Origin: Rhyzopertha dominica
Lineage: Eukaryota; Arthropoda; Insecta; Coleoptera; Bostrichidae
DNA: 64,000 nucleotides
Direction: 5' to 3'
Assembly (NCBI GenBank): GCA_025024175.1
Contig: QCXZ01000003.1
Location: forward strand, 41,564,257 to 41,628,256
Position 1 is the stretch's first letter. The number at the start of each line of letters is the position of its first letter. Shown piece after piece: positions 11,891-23,618 of this stretch. The position numbers and the translations under genes were made by a program. A model generated the notes under the pieces. It saw nothing but the letters and a program-made list of their open reading frames with translations, did no database searches and was not told the DNA's origin.

Positions 11891-13025
11891 TCAATTTACA
11901 GAGTCACTGCGAATATGAAATGAGCTATATACAGAGCTAAAGGTGACACATAACTGATATAGGGTATAGTTAGTGTAAGAGGTCGTATGTTGACGGGCAT
12001 TTAAACGAGGAATCGCAGAATTAATTATGCAAAGTAAGAAGCAACAGTCGATACAATTATTTAGTAAACCACACAAGGAATTTTACAATTAAATATTTCA
12101 ATCAAAACTTAAAGCACATAAATTCTTAAAAATCACCTTTGAACGCCCTGTACTAGTTTATATGTACATGTTATATAAAACATGCCAAAGTAACTACTGC
12201 AATACTCCCTACTGGATCTTAACTAAAGAGAAATTACAAGTGCATCCAAAGCGTTACCTTACGAAAGTTCTTGCAGTTCTGTAAAGTAAAACCGCACACC
12301 CAAAATCCCTAACAATAAACATCCTGCAAAACCTACAACTGTCAGTATAATATGGAGTACACAATCGGAAACAGATTAACACTACATTTAGAATGGTTTT
12401 AAAGTAAGTCTAATTAATTGCGCACTCACTCAGAGATTCGACTGTCACACACCAGCACACACCTCTGCAATAGCTATTGTGGGAGAATATTTTGAGGGTC
12501 TCGACGAATATGTTAGGCTCCTGCGCGCAGCGAATTTTTATTGCATGTCGTTAGATATATATACAGGTAGAAAAAGCAACGGAAAAAGATTGAGATTAGA
12601 TCTCTAAGGCACACCAGATGTAGCAACAATATGAATTGTAGCGTAGTAGTAGCACTAAAACCGACGATCTTGCAATGTGACTGAAACAAATCTATAAGCG
12701 AGGAGAACAAAATGACCAGTTTGATCAAATGCTTTCTGGAAATATCTGTGTAACGTAGACCTGTCCTTTATCGTTCAAAACTTTATCCGCAAATTGACTA
12801 AGCCAGTAGTCAAAGTCGACCTTTTTGCCCATAAACCATGCTGACACATGAAACCTTGCTTTCACGCTGCGATATAACTCTTGGATAAAAATTTTAAATA
12901 TTTTTGAAAAATTACAAAGGAAAACAGGCCGTATGATTATAAATATACTTATATGTGGTGTGGAAAGCACAGCCCTTTAAGAGAAGGTTAGGAATTCCAT
13001 CCTCTCCAGAAGTTAATAAATTCAT
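11891..13025 (-). pseudogene. Jockey-like non-LTR retrotransposon reverse transcriptase relic (copy A)
   Basis: The minus strand, read across several frames, gives the order expected for a Jockey-type RT: SGEDGIPNLLLKGC (about 13010), an NFSKIF block, VKARFHVS, ADKVLNDKGQVYVT, then AFDQ near 12725 (motif A, in a shifted frame), a damaged FVxx box near 12510, and C-terminal LLNNCIDC...NSAIPRLNAR (11891-12076). RT normally copies element RNA at a nicked target. This relic has many stops and frameshifts, and its catalytic FVDD has become FVET. The endonuclease domain and both element ends were not found. Copy B (45308-46419) is better preserved. Confidence 0.8.
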
Positions 13026-14535
13026 ATTAGCCTTTAATGCTTTAAAAATGTGATGTAGAAACAACATTAGAAAACAAAATTCTAAATTCAAGATCTACAG
13101 TAGGTTTAGATTTGACATAGGCATCCTTCTGCTTGTCTTACATTAAAGAACGACTATTTCCACTTGTTTTCGGCATCCTCATATTGGCTCAGGCGACTAT
13201 ATCAAATATACCTACGGTGTCATTAGGTGAGGTACCTACTGCGAGAAGCAATTTTACAAGGTACAGCTTAACAATACCCAAAAGCAGGGCATGCAGAAGA
13301 GAAATGAACAATTCACAAAAACAAAATACAGAATATGGAAACAAGAACACAAGACATGTCAAGATTAACAACATCCACACATGACAAATATTAAAACTGA
13401 AGGCGTGCATAGAACATACAACATAAGTTAGTATAATAAAATCAATATATCTGATTAACAATACTACATTCAGTACATTCATTATAAACCTGATATATTA
13501 AATACTCTCCACAAAGTTGATACACAAATTAAACAATGTGATCTTGTTCACAAATTATGATCTAACTCATGAAAAGCTAAATAAACTCTCTCTGACCTGT
13601 AAAACTCCGGAACATCACGCACGAACACATAATAGGTTACTACATTGCCGAACGTCAAGCACGTCAGACATTCAAACTATAGATTTGATACATAGAACAT
13701 CATGGACATCGACATTCAAATTTTGGATCATCTGAACGTCATGTGTGCGCGTACCTCGTACTAACGTTTTAAATCATCAGGAATGTAAATATTGATTGAC
13801 AGATATAGGACGGGTTACTACAGTAAAAACATTTAGGTATCACCTTAAAGAGTGCATATCAAAAACTTCATGACGAGCATTATGTTGGTATTTTGCTGAT
13901 AAACAGTGGATGAGTCTGGAGACAAATATTATATATTAACCATTATTTTAGTCAGTCTTGGAGGAGGTTCTTTCATCCCAAAATGAGCCATATTTGCTCG
14001 CTCTAATATTACCCTCTATATTCTATAGCACCGCACAGGTAAATTTCTTGCTTAATATTTCAGGGAGCCCCTCGGGCGGCTTTCAAACCACTATAAAAGC
14101 TTCTCATATTTCGCGGTTTTAAGTATCCCCCATTTTCCAATAACGTCGTAAACTCCACCCAAGTTGTTTCTACGGTTTCTGCTACCTAATGCTAAATGAT
14201 TTAACAGGATCAATAAATAAGGCTTTTAACTAATCGAGGTGTATTATGGTAATATTTGCGCCGGCCAGCCTGCTGCTCTATAATAAGTTCAATGTATTTG
14301 AAGAGTGAATCGTATCGGGCAAATGGCTTTCAGACGTTAAAATGTTTGCCGATGCATCATGATTGCGTGCTGTTTTCTGTTTCGCTATTAAACTGCCGCT
14401 ATATTTTGTTTTGTGAAAGGCAACTCTGGTAAACGCAGGTTATTTGTTAGACGTTCAGGAGCGGGTTGATTTATGCTATCCAATTTCAGGTTGCACGGTA
14501 ATAGCAAAGCCAGAGAAGTGCACACTTTGAAAACT
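13026..14535. other. Non-coding end of copy A, no gene recognised
   Basis: Short overlapping ORFs at 13133-13482 have counterparts in copy B but no known domain; they sit upstream of the RT relic on its sense strand and may be further decayed element sequence. About 120 bp at 13749-13871 are absent from copy B. Between about 14150 and 14535 single-base differences from copy B become dense, as expected near a poorly covered contig end. Confidence 0.5.
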
Positions 14536-14635
14536 NNNNNNNNNNNNNNNNNNNNNNNNNNNNNNNNNNNNNNNNNNNNNNNNNNNNNNNNNNNNNNNNN
14601 NNNNNNNNNNNNNNNNNNNNNNNNNNNNNNNNNNN
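14536..14635. other. Assembly gap of exactly 100 N
   Basis: One hundred consecutive N. A round length of 100 is a common placeholder for a gap of unknown size. It falls exactly at the end of copy A of the duplication, so the contig carrying copy A probably ends here and its order relative to the right-hand contig rests on scaffolding only. Confidence 0.98.
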
Positions 14636-15042
14636 AAAGTTAACCACTCCAATTGAATATAATTTTTTCTTGCTGCAGAGATTAAAAAGCAACTACTATA
14701 ATTTGGTAGATTATCTTTCTTGTTTTCTTTTATTATTGCTGTTCAACAAAGACAACGAATCCTTATCACTACTAAAATACATGTTATTAGATAAAAGAAC
14801 TTGACTGTACAAACCTTACAGCAGGGAAAATGTTGTTTTGCTCATTTTATTAAGTAAGATCTGAACTTGGAAGCTGACCAACGTCCACTCGAAGTTTCGT
14901 TATAATGCTTTCCGTTCGCTGGAAGTAATTGAATTTCAATAATCCCTTGTCATGCTATTTTAGTATTCTAAACTTTTGAGAGACTTACTGTCGCCAGCAC
15001 TTAAAAAGAAAGTAAAAATAGAACAAAGAAACGATTTTCGCT
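14636..15042. other. No feature seen
   Basis: AT-rich sequence just after the assembly gap. I see no ORF of interest, repeat or RNA gene. Confidence 0.5.
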
Positions 15043-15745
15043 TTATAAGATACTAGCGTGCCACCCCGGCTTCGCACGGGTAGTAGAGCATATTCTTCCT
15101 CCAACCAATACCTACCCGTCGACATCTCCATTCGCTCCAACAGTGGGCGACAGCGGAAGGCGCGGCGTGGCGCTGAGGTGATCGCATCAAGCGAGTCCCG
15201 TCATCAGTGTAAGAAATGCACTTGAATTTATTTTCGCGGGTGCTATTTTTTGCGATAACTCCTATGATATTCATTTAAATTATATACTGTANGAGATTAT
15301 AATAATGTGCATAAAATGCTTAAGGTAAATAACGTATTTAAGTTGATTAGGATTAATACTGAATCCGTCTAAATAACGTTAATTACAGCATTGTACGTGA
15401 CAGCTTTTTTAGCAAATAGAATGGGTATAGTAAGTTATATCCTTAAAAGATAGATATATGCCATGACGGACTTTTTTGTAGATCTATAAAAGACGAATAT
15501 CCCACCATGCATTGTTTGTTATATTTCACAGAGATTAGGCACGCGAAACAATTTGTTGATACTTCGAACAATTATATTTCAACCAATTTACACAAAACTT
15601 TGACAAATTATATGCCTGAACTTTCTCGTGAATCACTCTATCGATTGTTGAAAACGCATCAAAATCCGTTCAGTAGTTTTTGAGTTTATCGTGAACAGAC
15701 AGACGCGGCGGAGGACTATATTATTTATAATACCCATAGTCAGAA
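15043..15745. repeat. Interspersed repeat of an arthropod-type family (class unknown)
   Basis: The left part has a CCCCGGCTTCGCACGGG-like start (about 15063-15080), and the right part has an AAATCCGTTCAGTAGTTTTTGAG-type tail followed by ACAGACAGACG (about 15661-15705). This start and tail are typical of very common non-coding repeats in insect genomes. No coding capacity or clear terminal repeats are visible. Boundaries are approximate. Confidence 0.5.
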
Positions 15746-18700
15746 ATAATACGCCTGGAAACTAAGGCTATGATGTAGTAGTTCTAATAGGGATAAAACC
15801 AGAAACTGTAACATAGGAAACTAGAGGAGCTTTAAGGTCCAATTATTTTATATTACTAAAATTCCTCGTTTCGAAGCGCACTGAAATTATACCTGAACTC
15901 AGTTTCTGACTGCTACGGATATATTGAAATACACCAATTTCGTAACCGTTGCCCTGACTGCCTATTCCGCTGGGAAGACGCCACCTGAGACCCAGGATTT
16001 ATGTAAGTTGCACTTACCGTTATTGATTTCGGAAGGTCCGTTAGTGTACTCTTTCTTATTGTGTTGGACAGGGGAGCGTAATGGCCAAGGAGTAACTTTG
16101 CGAGGGTGTATGCAATAGATTCTATTAGGACAACGACTATAACTGGCGCCTAGTAGGACATATGGTCGAGGGTACAAAAGTAAGGGTTAGGGGCCCAAAG
16201 CAAACGTCAAGACGTATGAGGCTACCAACATGCTCAGATTACAGAATGGCTATAAGTTATGCTTGAGGCAAAAGTAAATTGNAATAAACTAAATTGTAAA
16301 ACAGTAAAATGACACATTGTTTTAGATAAGGCAATTTTGCACCTAGTCTAAAGGTGGCTGTTTTTGGGTACATCTAACCATGCATTCATCGGCTGAGATC
16401 TAGATAAAAATACTAATATACATTTAATCCAAGAACTTTCTTTAACATTTGTCGTTTTATTTAAAAAAATTATGCAAGGTGTTTATATCACATCTAACAA
16501 GATTTTTTCGGATTCCAGGCCTTACAACATGAATATCGACATACTTTTATTTGACTAGGAATCAAACCCTTTGAAACTGATTTAAAATCGCTTTACATCC
16601 CTTCAAAACGATATACTTTCGTTGCTAATAAGAAATCCGTACCAGAAACTGCAATGAGCGACCAATGTATATTTTATTGACATAACAGAAAGAGAAAGCG
16701 GCAGATTTCATTGTGACCTCTGCAAAAGTTTTGTCATTAATAACTCTCCAAGTAAATATTTTATGGTAAATCGCCGAATCTGGCAACTACCTGTCAGTGC
16801 ACTTTCAGCTTTTCAGCAGTTACAAGTGATAGAAACTATCGCGTCAGAAATCACGCAACCTAATCGGCGCAGCCGCCGCTGCCGGACGTTCAAACCGACC
16901 GAATTTTTCTGGTTTAGTAATAATTTATTTTTGAGGTAACAGCTACGATAGAAAGCGAAAAACGTTTTTTTATCTTAACGTGTACCAGGCAGTTACATTT
17001 GTAACACTTCTGGAAAATTGGAAAACAGCTAATTGTATTGGTAAAAAAATACTATTATGTTTACAAAAACCACATACGGGAGTCGGTCGATTTTATCACC
17101 ATTAGCATTATGGCATTAACAACATGCGAAGCGAACAGATTGCACGAACATAAAAAATAGCACTCTTTACTGCAACTGAAGACGACACAGCGCTGTGGTT
17201 GTAATAAAGAAAGCAACGTAAACTTTGTCTAAATGTACTTTGTATTCGTCACTAATAAGTATGCAAATTAAAAAAAAGTTTGCCTAATTAAAACAGCCTG
17301 TATATATTTTTTAATATGTTTCCGTTAAAACCACATGCACACATTTCACTCATACAATCATCAATCAGGTACCTCAACACCTATTCGTATTATATTCTTA
17401 TCCTATATTCTATTACGGGTTACTTACAACTCATTCATATACAATTACTTACCTATACGGCTATAAATTTGCTTACCTTGGAATGCTGGTATTAACTGCT
17501 GAAATCACCAATTTGTTAATAAGGATTTTACTTGATCCATATAATAGTAGTTATTAAAATTAAAAAGCATTAAATAGAATATAAACAAACGGCGGCGGAA
17601 CCTCGACACGAGCAAGAAACAAGCAGACAAAAACATGGGAAGCCGTGGTTGGCGAAATTTCGGTGCGCTGGCTTTGCGCATGTCAATGGAGTGCTTTTAA
17701 TAGTAATAATTTTGCTACAATTATTATTTTAACCGCTAATACATTTATCACAACATGACTTTTAATTTTAGGTACAACTTATCGTAAAATTTCCGACAAA
17801 AGTCATTAAAATTTATTAAAACTTATGTCGCAGTTAATCAGTAAAGTTATATATACGGTTTAACATCACTACAAAGTCACGCCTACAACGGCTAATGATT
17901 CATTGCTGCAATGGCTTTTAAATAGTTCCGCGAAATAAGCAGCGATCACTACAATAACACAAGTCAATACTGCAATGTCCGTATTATAATTTTGTAGCCC
18001 AAATTTCCGTTCCATTTTTTGTGTGACGAAGAAGCAGACGGAAAAAATTTCAGTCTACAATAATACACGGGAACCAGCCCTATAAACCGAACATTTCGTA
18101 CAATTTCAACTTTTACATTTACATTTTACATATGAAACGTAACATTACTTACACATTAAACATTTCCAACTTTAAAAGCCGTTATCTGAAAAATAAATTT
18201 AGTAAGTACTTACATCATACCAAGCCTTTAGTATATAGGCAACACTAGACCTAAACTGCACTGACGAGCCATAATAATGGCGAAATAGATCTATCTGCAG
18301 TTGGTTGTGGTGCAGACAACACAGCACAGACATTCATTTTAATAAATTTAGTAGTTTAGAAAAAATCATTATTGTGTCAAAATTCTACTTCGTATATTCA
18401 TTTTAATACTTTGTTAGGTATACCGGACTTTGGGTGTACCACAATCATTTTGACTGACACATCAATTCATTTTTCTGGCCGGTCATGGGTAGCTAATAGA
18501 GGACATATTCGGCTGCTCGCAGCCATTCCAATTGAATATATTTGATTGTATTTCTCGGCTGAACGTTTTATTTCTCCAAGTTCCCCCTTTTGGTCTGTGA
18601 TGCATGAAATACCAACCCCAGGCTACAACGTCGTGTTGCCAAATAGGGCAATTTTTACACAAATCCAAGTATAGAAATTCAAAATAGCATTAGTTTGAGA

Positions 18701-19696
18701 AATGCCTATTATTACTATACCGTTTTAATATTATATAGGTATGTAAAATTATGAATTTCACAAGCACAAAGTTCTGGCAACAATTTGACTTTCTTTATAA
18801 ATATATAAAAGAGTTTGATGACAATTAACTGTTCATTACATTTTTTTCTACAAATTATACCATTTAACTAAGTATCGACAGACCAATTTGAAATATATTT
18901 AATAGTTATTAACATGCGCAATCAATAGTCAAAAGCCTGACTTTACTGCAGGAAATACCAGTGTTTAGTTCCTGCCGGCAGTAGCATATGTTCCAGAATA
19001 ATAATAAATTGCATAATGTTGTTTGTTTTAGAAATTAACAAACATTTTATTACAATGCTACAGTTAAACTGACGTAGATGACGACCACACACGTGGTATA
19101 CTCACGAACCGCAAGCAGTGACAATGGTCATTATACATGATCAACAGGTACAAAAGAACAGAAGGGTTGTAATTATTATAAAAATATATGTTCTAGCGTT
19201 AGCAGTATTAACAATAAAATTTGTCTCCAAAACATAGCAAGCGATAGCCATACTATTATGATGTACTAACACCTACAAATAAATTGACCTAGTAGGAATA
19301 TACTCTAAGCAGATGCACGAAAGTACCGTAGAAAACCACGCTACACATTTATAACAAAATTATTGTAGGAAAAAAATGATTATAAAAAGTAGAACTACTC
19401 CAATATGAGGTTTTTATAAAGATAATAGTATTTTTGCCAACTGTTGTAGTATCAACTGTGTAGTAATAAGACCTACAATTACATAACAAAAATCTGCAAT
19501 TTTGCAGGAAAGAATCTCCCCTACGTCCTCTATCGGTATACGCTTAACGATTTAGCATAAAATACTAAAGTTGAGTCAATGGACTCATTAACTAACTGAC
19601 ATTTATAAATCATATCTACAAAATATCAACTTTGTGTCTCAAAATGTTGCTGTCCTGTGGCTAATTCTCGAAGTATGTGTCGTGTTTGTTCATAGA
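15746..19696. other. Non-coding stretch, no gene recognised
   Basis: AT-rich DNA with short ORFs only. A more GC-rich island lies at about 15900-16200 with ORFs on both strands but no known domain, and another at about 17590-17700 contains a 21-codon ORF starting at 17636. Nothing supports either as a gene. They could be unique or regulatory DNA. Confidence 0.45.
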
Positions 19697-19880
19697 AATG
19701 GATCCTTTAAGAAAATACCTTCAGAAAAACGGCCTACTCAAATTCACAAAGACGTTGTGGCAACTATAAGGGAGTCTGCAGTTTCTCATGACATAGTCAA
19801 ACGCTGGTGTTAAGATTTTAAATGCGGAAGGACATCCTGTACATCCAACATGCAAGTGGACCTCCCATTACGGTAACACA
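19697..19880 (+). pseudogene. Mariner-type transposase N-terminal relic
   Basis: The plus strand reads ESAVSHDIVKRWC, a stop, then DFKCGRTSCTSNMQVDLPL. This matches the second helix-turn-helix of mariner/IS630 transposases, whose usual form is TVKRWCRxFKxGRTSxxDxxRSGRP. The preceding residues (KRPTQIHKDVVATIRE) fit the upstream part of the same domain. The in-frame stop and the absence of any DDE domain downstream mark it as a dead fragment. It is not adjacent to the mariner relics at 7.0 or 41.5 kb, and kinship with them cannot be judged because different domains survive. Confidence 0.6.
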
Positions 19881-21064
19881 GACAAAAACATTAATTGTAA
19901 TTTCTATAAATAGATATAAAAGAAATAAAGCCGCAAGATCTGTAAAATTTTGCAACTGTGCCTAAGTCGTGGTTGTTAGACGTAAACTTCCACGGTCGAA
20001 AACGATACTGTGAATGAGATTGACTATACTGAAGCGAAGATGAGTAGTGGCGACATAGTTTTCCAGGTCTGCAGGTCAACAGGTGCTTAATGCGCAGTCG
20101 TTAAAATGTGGTTTTAGCACAACACAAATATGCACACCACATTTCATTTCACTTTTGTATTCCATCTTACTTGTGAGCGAGACAGATAGAACTATGAGGT
20201 ATGGTTAGAATAGCAGCAGCATCTGTGCATCCTTTGTTTACATTTCGTTGTTCATCTATATGCGGTTTATGTCTACGGCGTAGAGGTCAGTGGTAAATTG
20301 TTATGAACGTTTATTTACTGTTTTCTGTCACTCACTTGTCACTTATACGGGGTCAAATCACGTGAATCAAAAACAGGTCAGACTTGCGCACTAATCACTT
20401 TTGACCTGCAAGAATGGCAAGAATGGAACTTCTTTTTCGTTCAATCGAATAGTAAAATGCTAGATAGAAAACTGCTGATTGCATTAACCATTAAAATTCA
20501 TATACATTTAACCATCAAATGTAATGGTATTGTTGCTAATTTATTTAACTCTACGCGAACGCGTGTTACATTTTTATGAATCACGAAAACACGATCTTAT
20601 TTTAAAACAAAATTTACTGCCTAAAACAGGGCTTTTGCAAATGTTTCGTGAATCCAGTTTAGCGCCGCCTCGTTGTAAACGGCTGCCAAGATACAACAAA
20701 GCGCAATGTTCTGCAATCTAATGTACATCTACGTACTGAGAGTTGCAAATGCCCACATGATCAAAATCACAATTATATTAACATATTTTTATTTTGTTGT
20801 CAAAAAAGCCACTATTGCATATGTTGAAAATGTTCGCAAAGACGCTCAAACAAATATGAGAACCAAAAAAATATCAAATAATTCGACAATAATCGACGAA
20901 CGACCTGTCAAAGCAATAGTTCTGCTCTCTTCCTTGGAAGGCGGTGCATTTTTTTAGTGGTAATACAGATTACTACACCAAGAATACCAACAAAGATCAT
21001 TGATAATATCTAATTATACACTCTGAAAAATAACTTACTTGTGTTGATAAATTTTTAATTGTTA
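19881..21064. other. No gene recognised
   Basis: Two adjacent plus-strand ORFs (20524-20721 and 20706-20957) have no recognisable domain, and their lysine- and isoleucine-rich composition is what random AT-rich sequence gives. No repeat is obvious. Confidence 0.45.
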
Positions 21065-21068
21065 ACAT
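21065..21068. repeat. Target site duplication (left) of gypsy element
   Basis: ACAT directly precedes the TG that starts the left LTR; the same ACAT follows the CA that ends the right LTR (28401-28404). A 4-bp duplication is normal for Ty3/gypsy integration and shows the two LTRs belong to one insertion. Confidence 0.85.
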
Positions 21069-22893
21069 TGCGACGCCGTTTTTCTACCAAACGATGTTAC
21101 TAACCTATGGTGTCAACCCAGATGTTCCAATGTAGTCCGCGTCCCGCCGCTGCAGTCGGAGAGTAGGGGGGTTCCAATATTTTTAACGATAACTATAGGC
21201 GCCCACAAAATTTTACAATTCCACAGCGGACTACTCAGACGAAAATTTTGAAAAGCTACGATGGAAATCAAACACCAAAGCTCGGGTAGAAGCGTAGTTT
21301 AATTAACGAAAACTATGAGAGGTACAAGTAATGATAAAGAAAGAATAGAGTTTAAACCTCAATTAGTTACTTAAGAATGATCGAACTTAAACGACAAATA
21401 TGAAAGAATTTCGAACATATAACCAAAATGACACTTAACAATCAAAATTAACCCTTCCCAATGAGCACCACCACTATGTGCCCGGTCACCGAGTACCAGT
21501 AAATAACTAGAAAATCTGTGAATCGCCCCTGTTAATTTCCGCACTGGCCAGCGCTTCGCATTAACGAGTGACGCAACAAAAAAAAACGAACGACGAACGA
21601 AAAAATCGTCACAAACGATCGACAATATCGGTGATACCCGCGAGCAATAGCCCTGTGGCGTTACAGATAATTTAAAATAATAAATGGAAACGAACTGAAG
21701 GTTCGATTGTGAAAGAAGGGTGATGGGACAAGCTATATACTCAAATTCACTAGCTGAAGGCTCCTACGGCAATGTATATATGAGCTGAAGGCTCGCACAA
21801 GTTAAGCAAAACAAATACAAGAGCTGACGGCTCATACAAGTTATTCAAAACAATTACAANAGCTGAGGGCTCATACAAGTTATTCAAAACAATTACAAGA
21901 GCGGAGGGCTCATACAACAAGGTTTTCCGTTGACGGACAGCTAAATAACCTCAAGGTTTACAACGTAACAAGCAATCACCACCGAGATGGAATCTACACC
22001 GCGGNTTCTGCGCTCCGACTTAAGGGTCAACGACCTCCTACTTAAAATTTAAGCTTATCTGCGCTCTCCTGCTGGTTGGGGTCCCACATGTACGGTCCTC
22101 CACACCAAGGGTCGCCAGCTACTAGGGTTGAATCTTCCTAACCGGAAGGATGGCAGCACAAATTCCCAAATCCAATCCCAAGTGATCAGTTCCAACTCTA
22201 CGATTCTCAACTTCTCCAATCTTCAAAAGCTATCCAGACAGGAATAAGGCCCAGATGTCAATCACACGAACGAAGGCGAAGCGATAGCAATATCGATAAG
22301 TATACGATAAGATAAGATGAGAACCGAAAAGGAAAGAAAATAAAAGAGCCCTAAAATATTAAAGAGGGTATTAATACTCGTTCGATTAATTAGTATTTTA
22401 CTCACTATAGTTGGTGTGCGGCTCTGATTGCAGAAATATTCGTGGCAAATCTTGTCGATAACCCAAAATCCCAAAATGGTCACGTGTGGATGTTCAATAA
22501 TGCAAAATCAACCATTCAGCCAATTCCAAAAGCCCAACTTACATCCACACGCCTAATTAAAGATTTTCCAAGCGGATCCCACTATGGTAACCAATCGATG
22601 GTCTATTTACTTAGAAAAATCTTCCCAAAAATCGACAATACCACGTTCTCACATTCAATTCGCAACAGGGTCAAAATGCCAAAGGAAAGAGGAAATTCTT
22701 TCTGCTGTCAAGTGACTCGCTCAAAATCTACGCGCAAGCGTTAGGCTTAACGGCGGAAGTGTCTGCAGTACCGATGATAACACCCAAGCAAACACAAGGA
22801 CTAAGCAACAACTAATAATGGTTTCAGATTCACTGTGTACAACGAGAAGCCTATGCGCCAGGCGTGAGCGACTGACAAAATATGAATGTTACA
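21069..22893 (-). repeat. 3' LTR of gypsy element (1825 bp)
   Basis: Near-identical to 26588-28400. Relative to the other LTR it has an extra 13 bp near 21793-21806 and a few single-base differences. It carries a hairpin array at 21691-21911. An apparent 73-codon minus-strand ORF at 22262-22483 is repeated exactly in the other LTR only because both are copies; it has no known domain. Confidence 0.95.
21691..21911. repeat. Array of short compensating hairpins in the LTR
   Basis: Six short inverted repeats with 5-nt loops follow one another: CGAAC/GTTCG (21691-21705), AGC/GCT (21752-21762), and four with GAGC/GCTC stems starting at 21782, 21821, 21860 and 21899. The last three are spaced exactly 39 bp apart in a 39-bp tandem repeat. 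The stem changes on both sides together (GAAC with GTTC; GAGC with GCTC) while the loop varies. The role is unknown; an RNA structure in the element transcript is possible. Confidence 0.8.
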
Positions 22894-22907
22894 ATCCCCC
22901 CTTCACC
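22894..22907 (-). promoter_or_regulatory. Polypurine tract of gypsy element
   Basis: On the minus strand the bases just upstream of the 3' LTR read AGGTGAAGGGGGGAT, directly followed by the LTR start TGTAAC. A purine run touching the 3' LTR is the primer site for plus-strand DNA synthesis in LTR elements. Its position confirms the minus-strand orientation. Confidence 0.85.
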
Positions 22908-23618
22908 TAGAAAGAGGTAAATTTCCTCAAATTTACCGAGCGAGTAAGCTTACGAGCTATCAAAACCCCATTAATGTCAACAATTCCAAGATAAAACCTT
23001 GCCAACCAATATTTCAACATGAGCAATTTCCAATAAACAACAAGGTTGGAAAGGAAGGCGATTCCAAAGAGAAAAAAAGGTTCAAAATTTAAAATTTAGG
23101 CACATGGCCAGGGGTTGCCAACCCCAGAGGGTTACGACCCCTCCAAACGAAAAACCCACGAAAACCCAATCCCACCCAACGACAGAAACCCCCCCCCTCC
23201 AAAAGACCAGCAGAAACACGGACCCAAACAAAAAATGACGAGGGAGCCTCGAGAAGGCGCACAGTGGCTAATCAGTTTCGGCAGCAACGCGAGCAGGGCT
23301 GAGACAGACCGCAAGGAAGAGAGCTGACCCAGCCGAACTGATAGGACGACACCCCCGAGGGGATGCCGCCAGTCGAGCTACCATCTTCCCCCACGGCCCA
23401 TCCTCCTGAACGCGCCCGTTACAAACCGCTGCCGAAACCCGAAGCCACTCCCAAACCCTCTCGATCCTCAGAAAACAAAAATCAATAAGATCCGAGTTTA
23501 CGGTAAGAAGAGTAGACGAAATGAAAAAGGAAAGTTGGAAAAATCAGAATGAGAAAAGAAAAAGAAGAAGGGAAGAATGAAAGACTAGTGACATACAAGA
23601 TCCCTGTTCGGAGTGCTT
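22908..23618 (-). other. Non-coding 3' body segment of gypsy element (integrase missing)
   Basis: Between the end of RNase H and the polypurine tract there are about 700 bp where roughly 1 kb or more of integrase would be expected. No HHCC zinc site or DDE core is visible in any minus frame. The part at 23090-23470 is unusually rich in C and A on the plus strand, with a run of eight or nine C near 23192. A short minus ORF (23132-23314) is low-complexity and not integrase. Confidence 0.7.

Larger units (their letters stand above)
1..14535. repeat. Large duplication, copy A (truncated by window start and by assembly gap)
   Basis: This block is collinear with 35298-47815 in the same orientation; position 1 corresponds to 35298. 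Identity is high throughout, with scattered substitutions, many single-base indels and several large indels, most of which make copy A longer. Copy A ends exactly where a 100-N gap starts, whereas copy B runs on without a break into other sequence. The block may be a real segmental duplication or the second haplotype placed in tandem; the sequence alone cannot decide. It contains only transposon relics and unassigned DNA. Confidence 0.95.

Noticed and set aside
13133..13482. Overlapping ORFs on both strands as a small gene
   Set aside because: No domain, composition typical of AT-rich DNA; possibly decayed non-LTR sequence.
21821..21911. CRISPR-like array
   Set aside because: The 39-bp units are a minisatellite within an LTR of a eukaryotic retrotransposon; spacers are also repeated.
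22262..22483. 73-codon minus-strand ORF identical at 27770-27991
   Set aside because: Identity is explained by its position in both LTRs; no domain.
23132..23314. Possible integrase remnant
   Set aside because: No zinc-binding His/Cys pattern or DDE core; the sequence is low-complexity.
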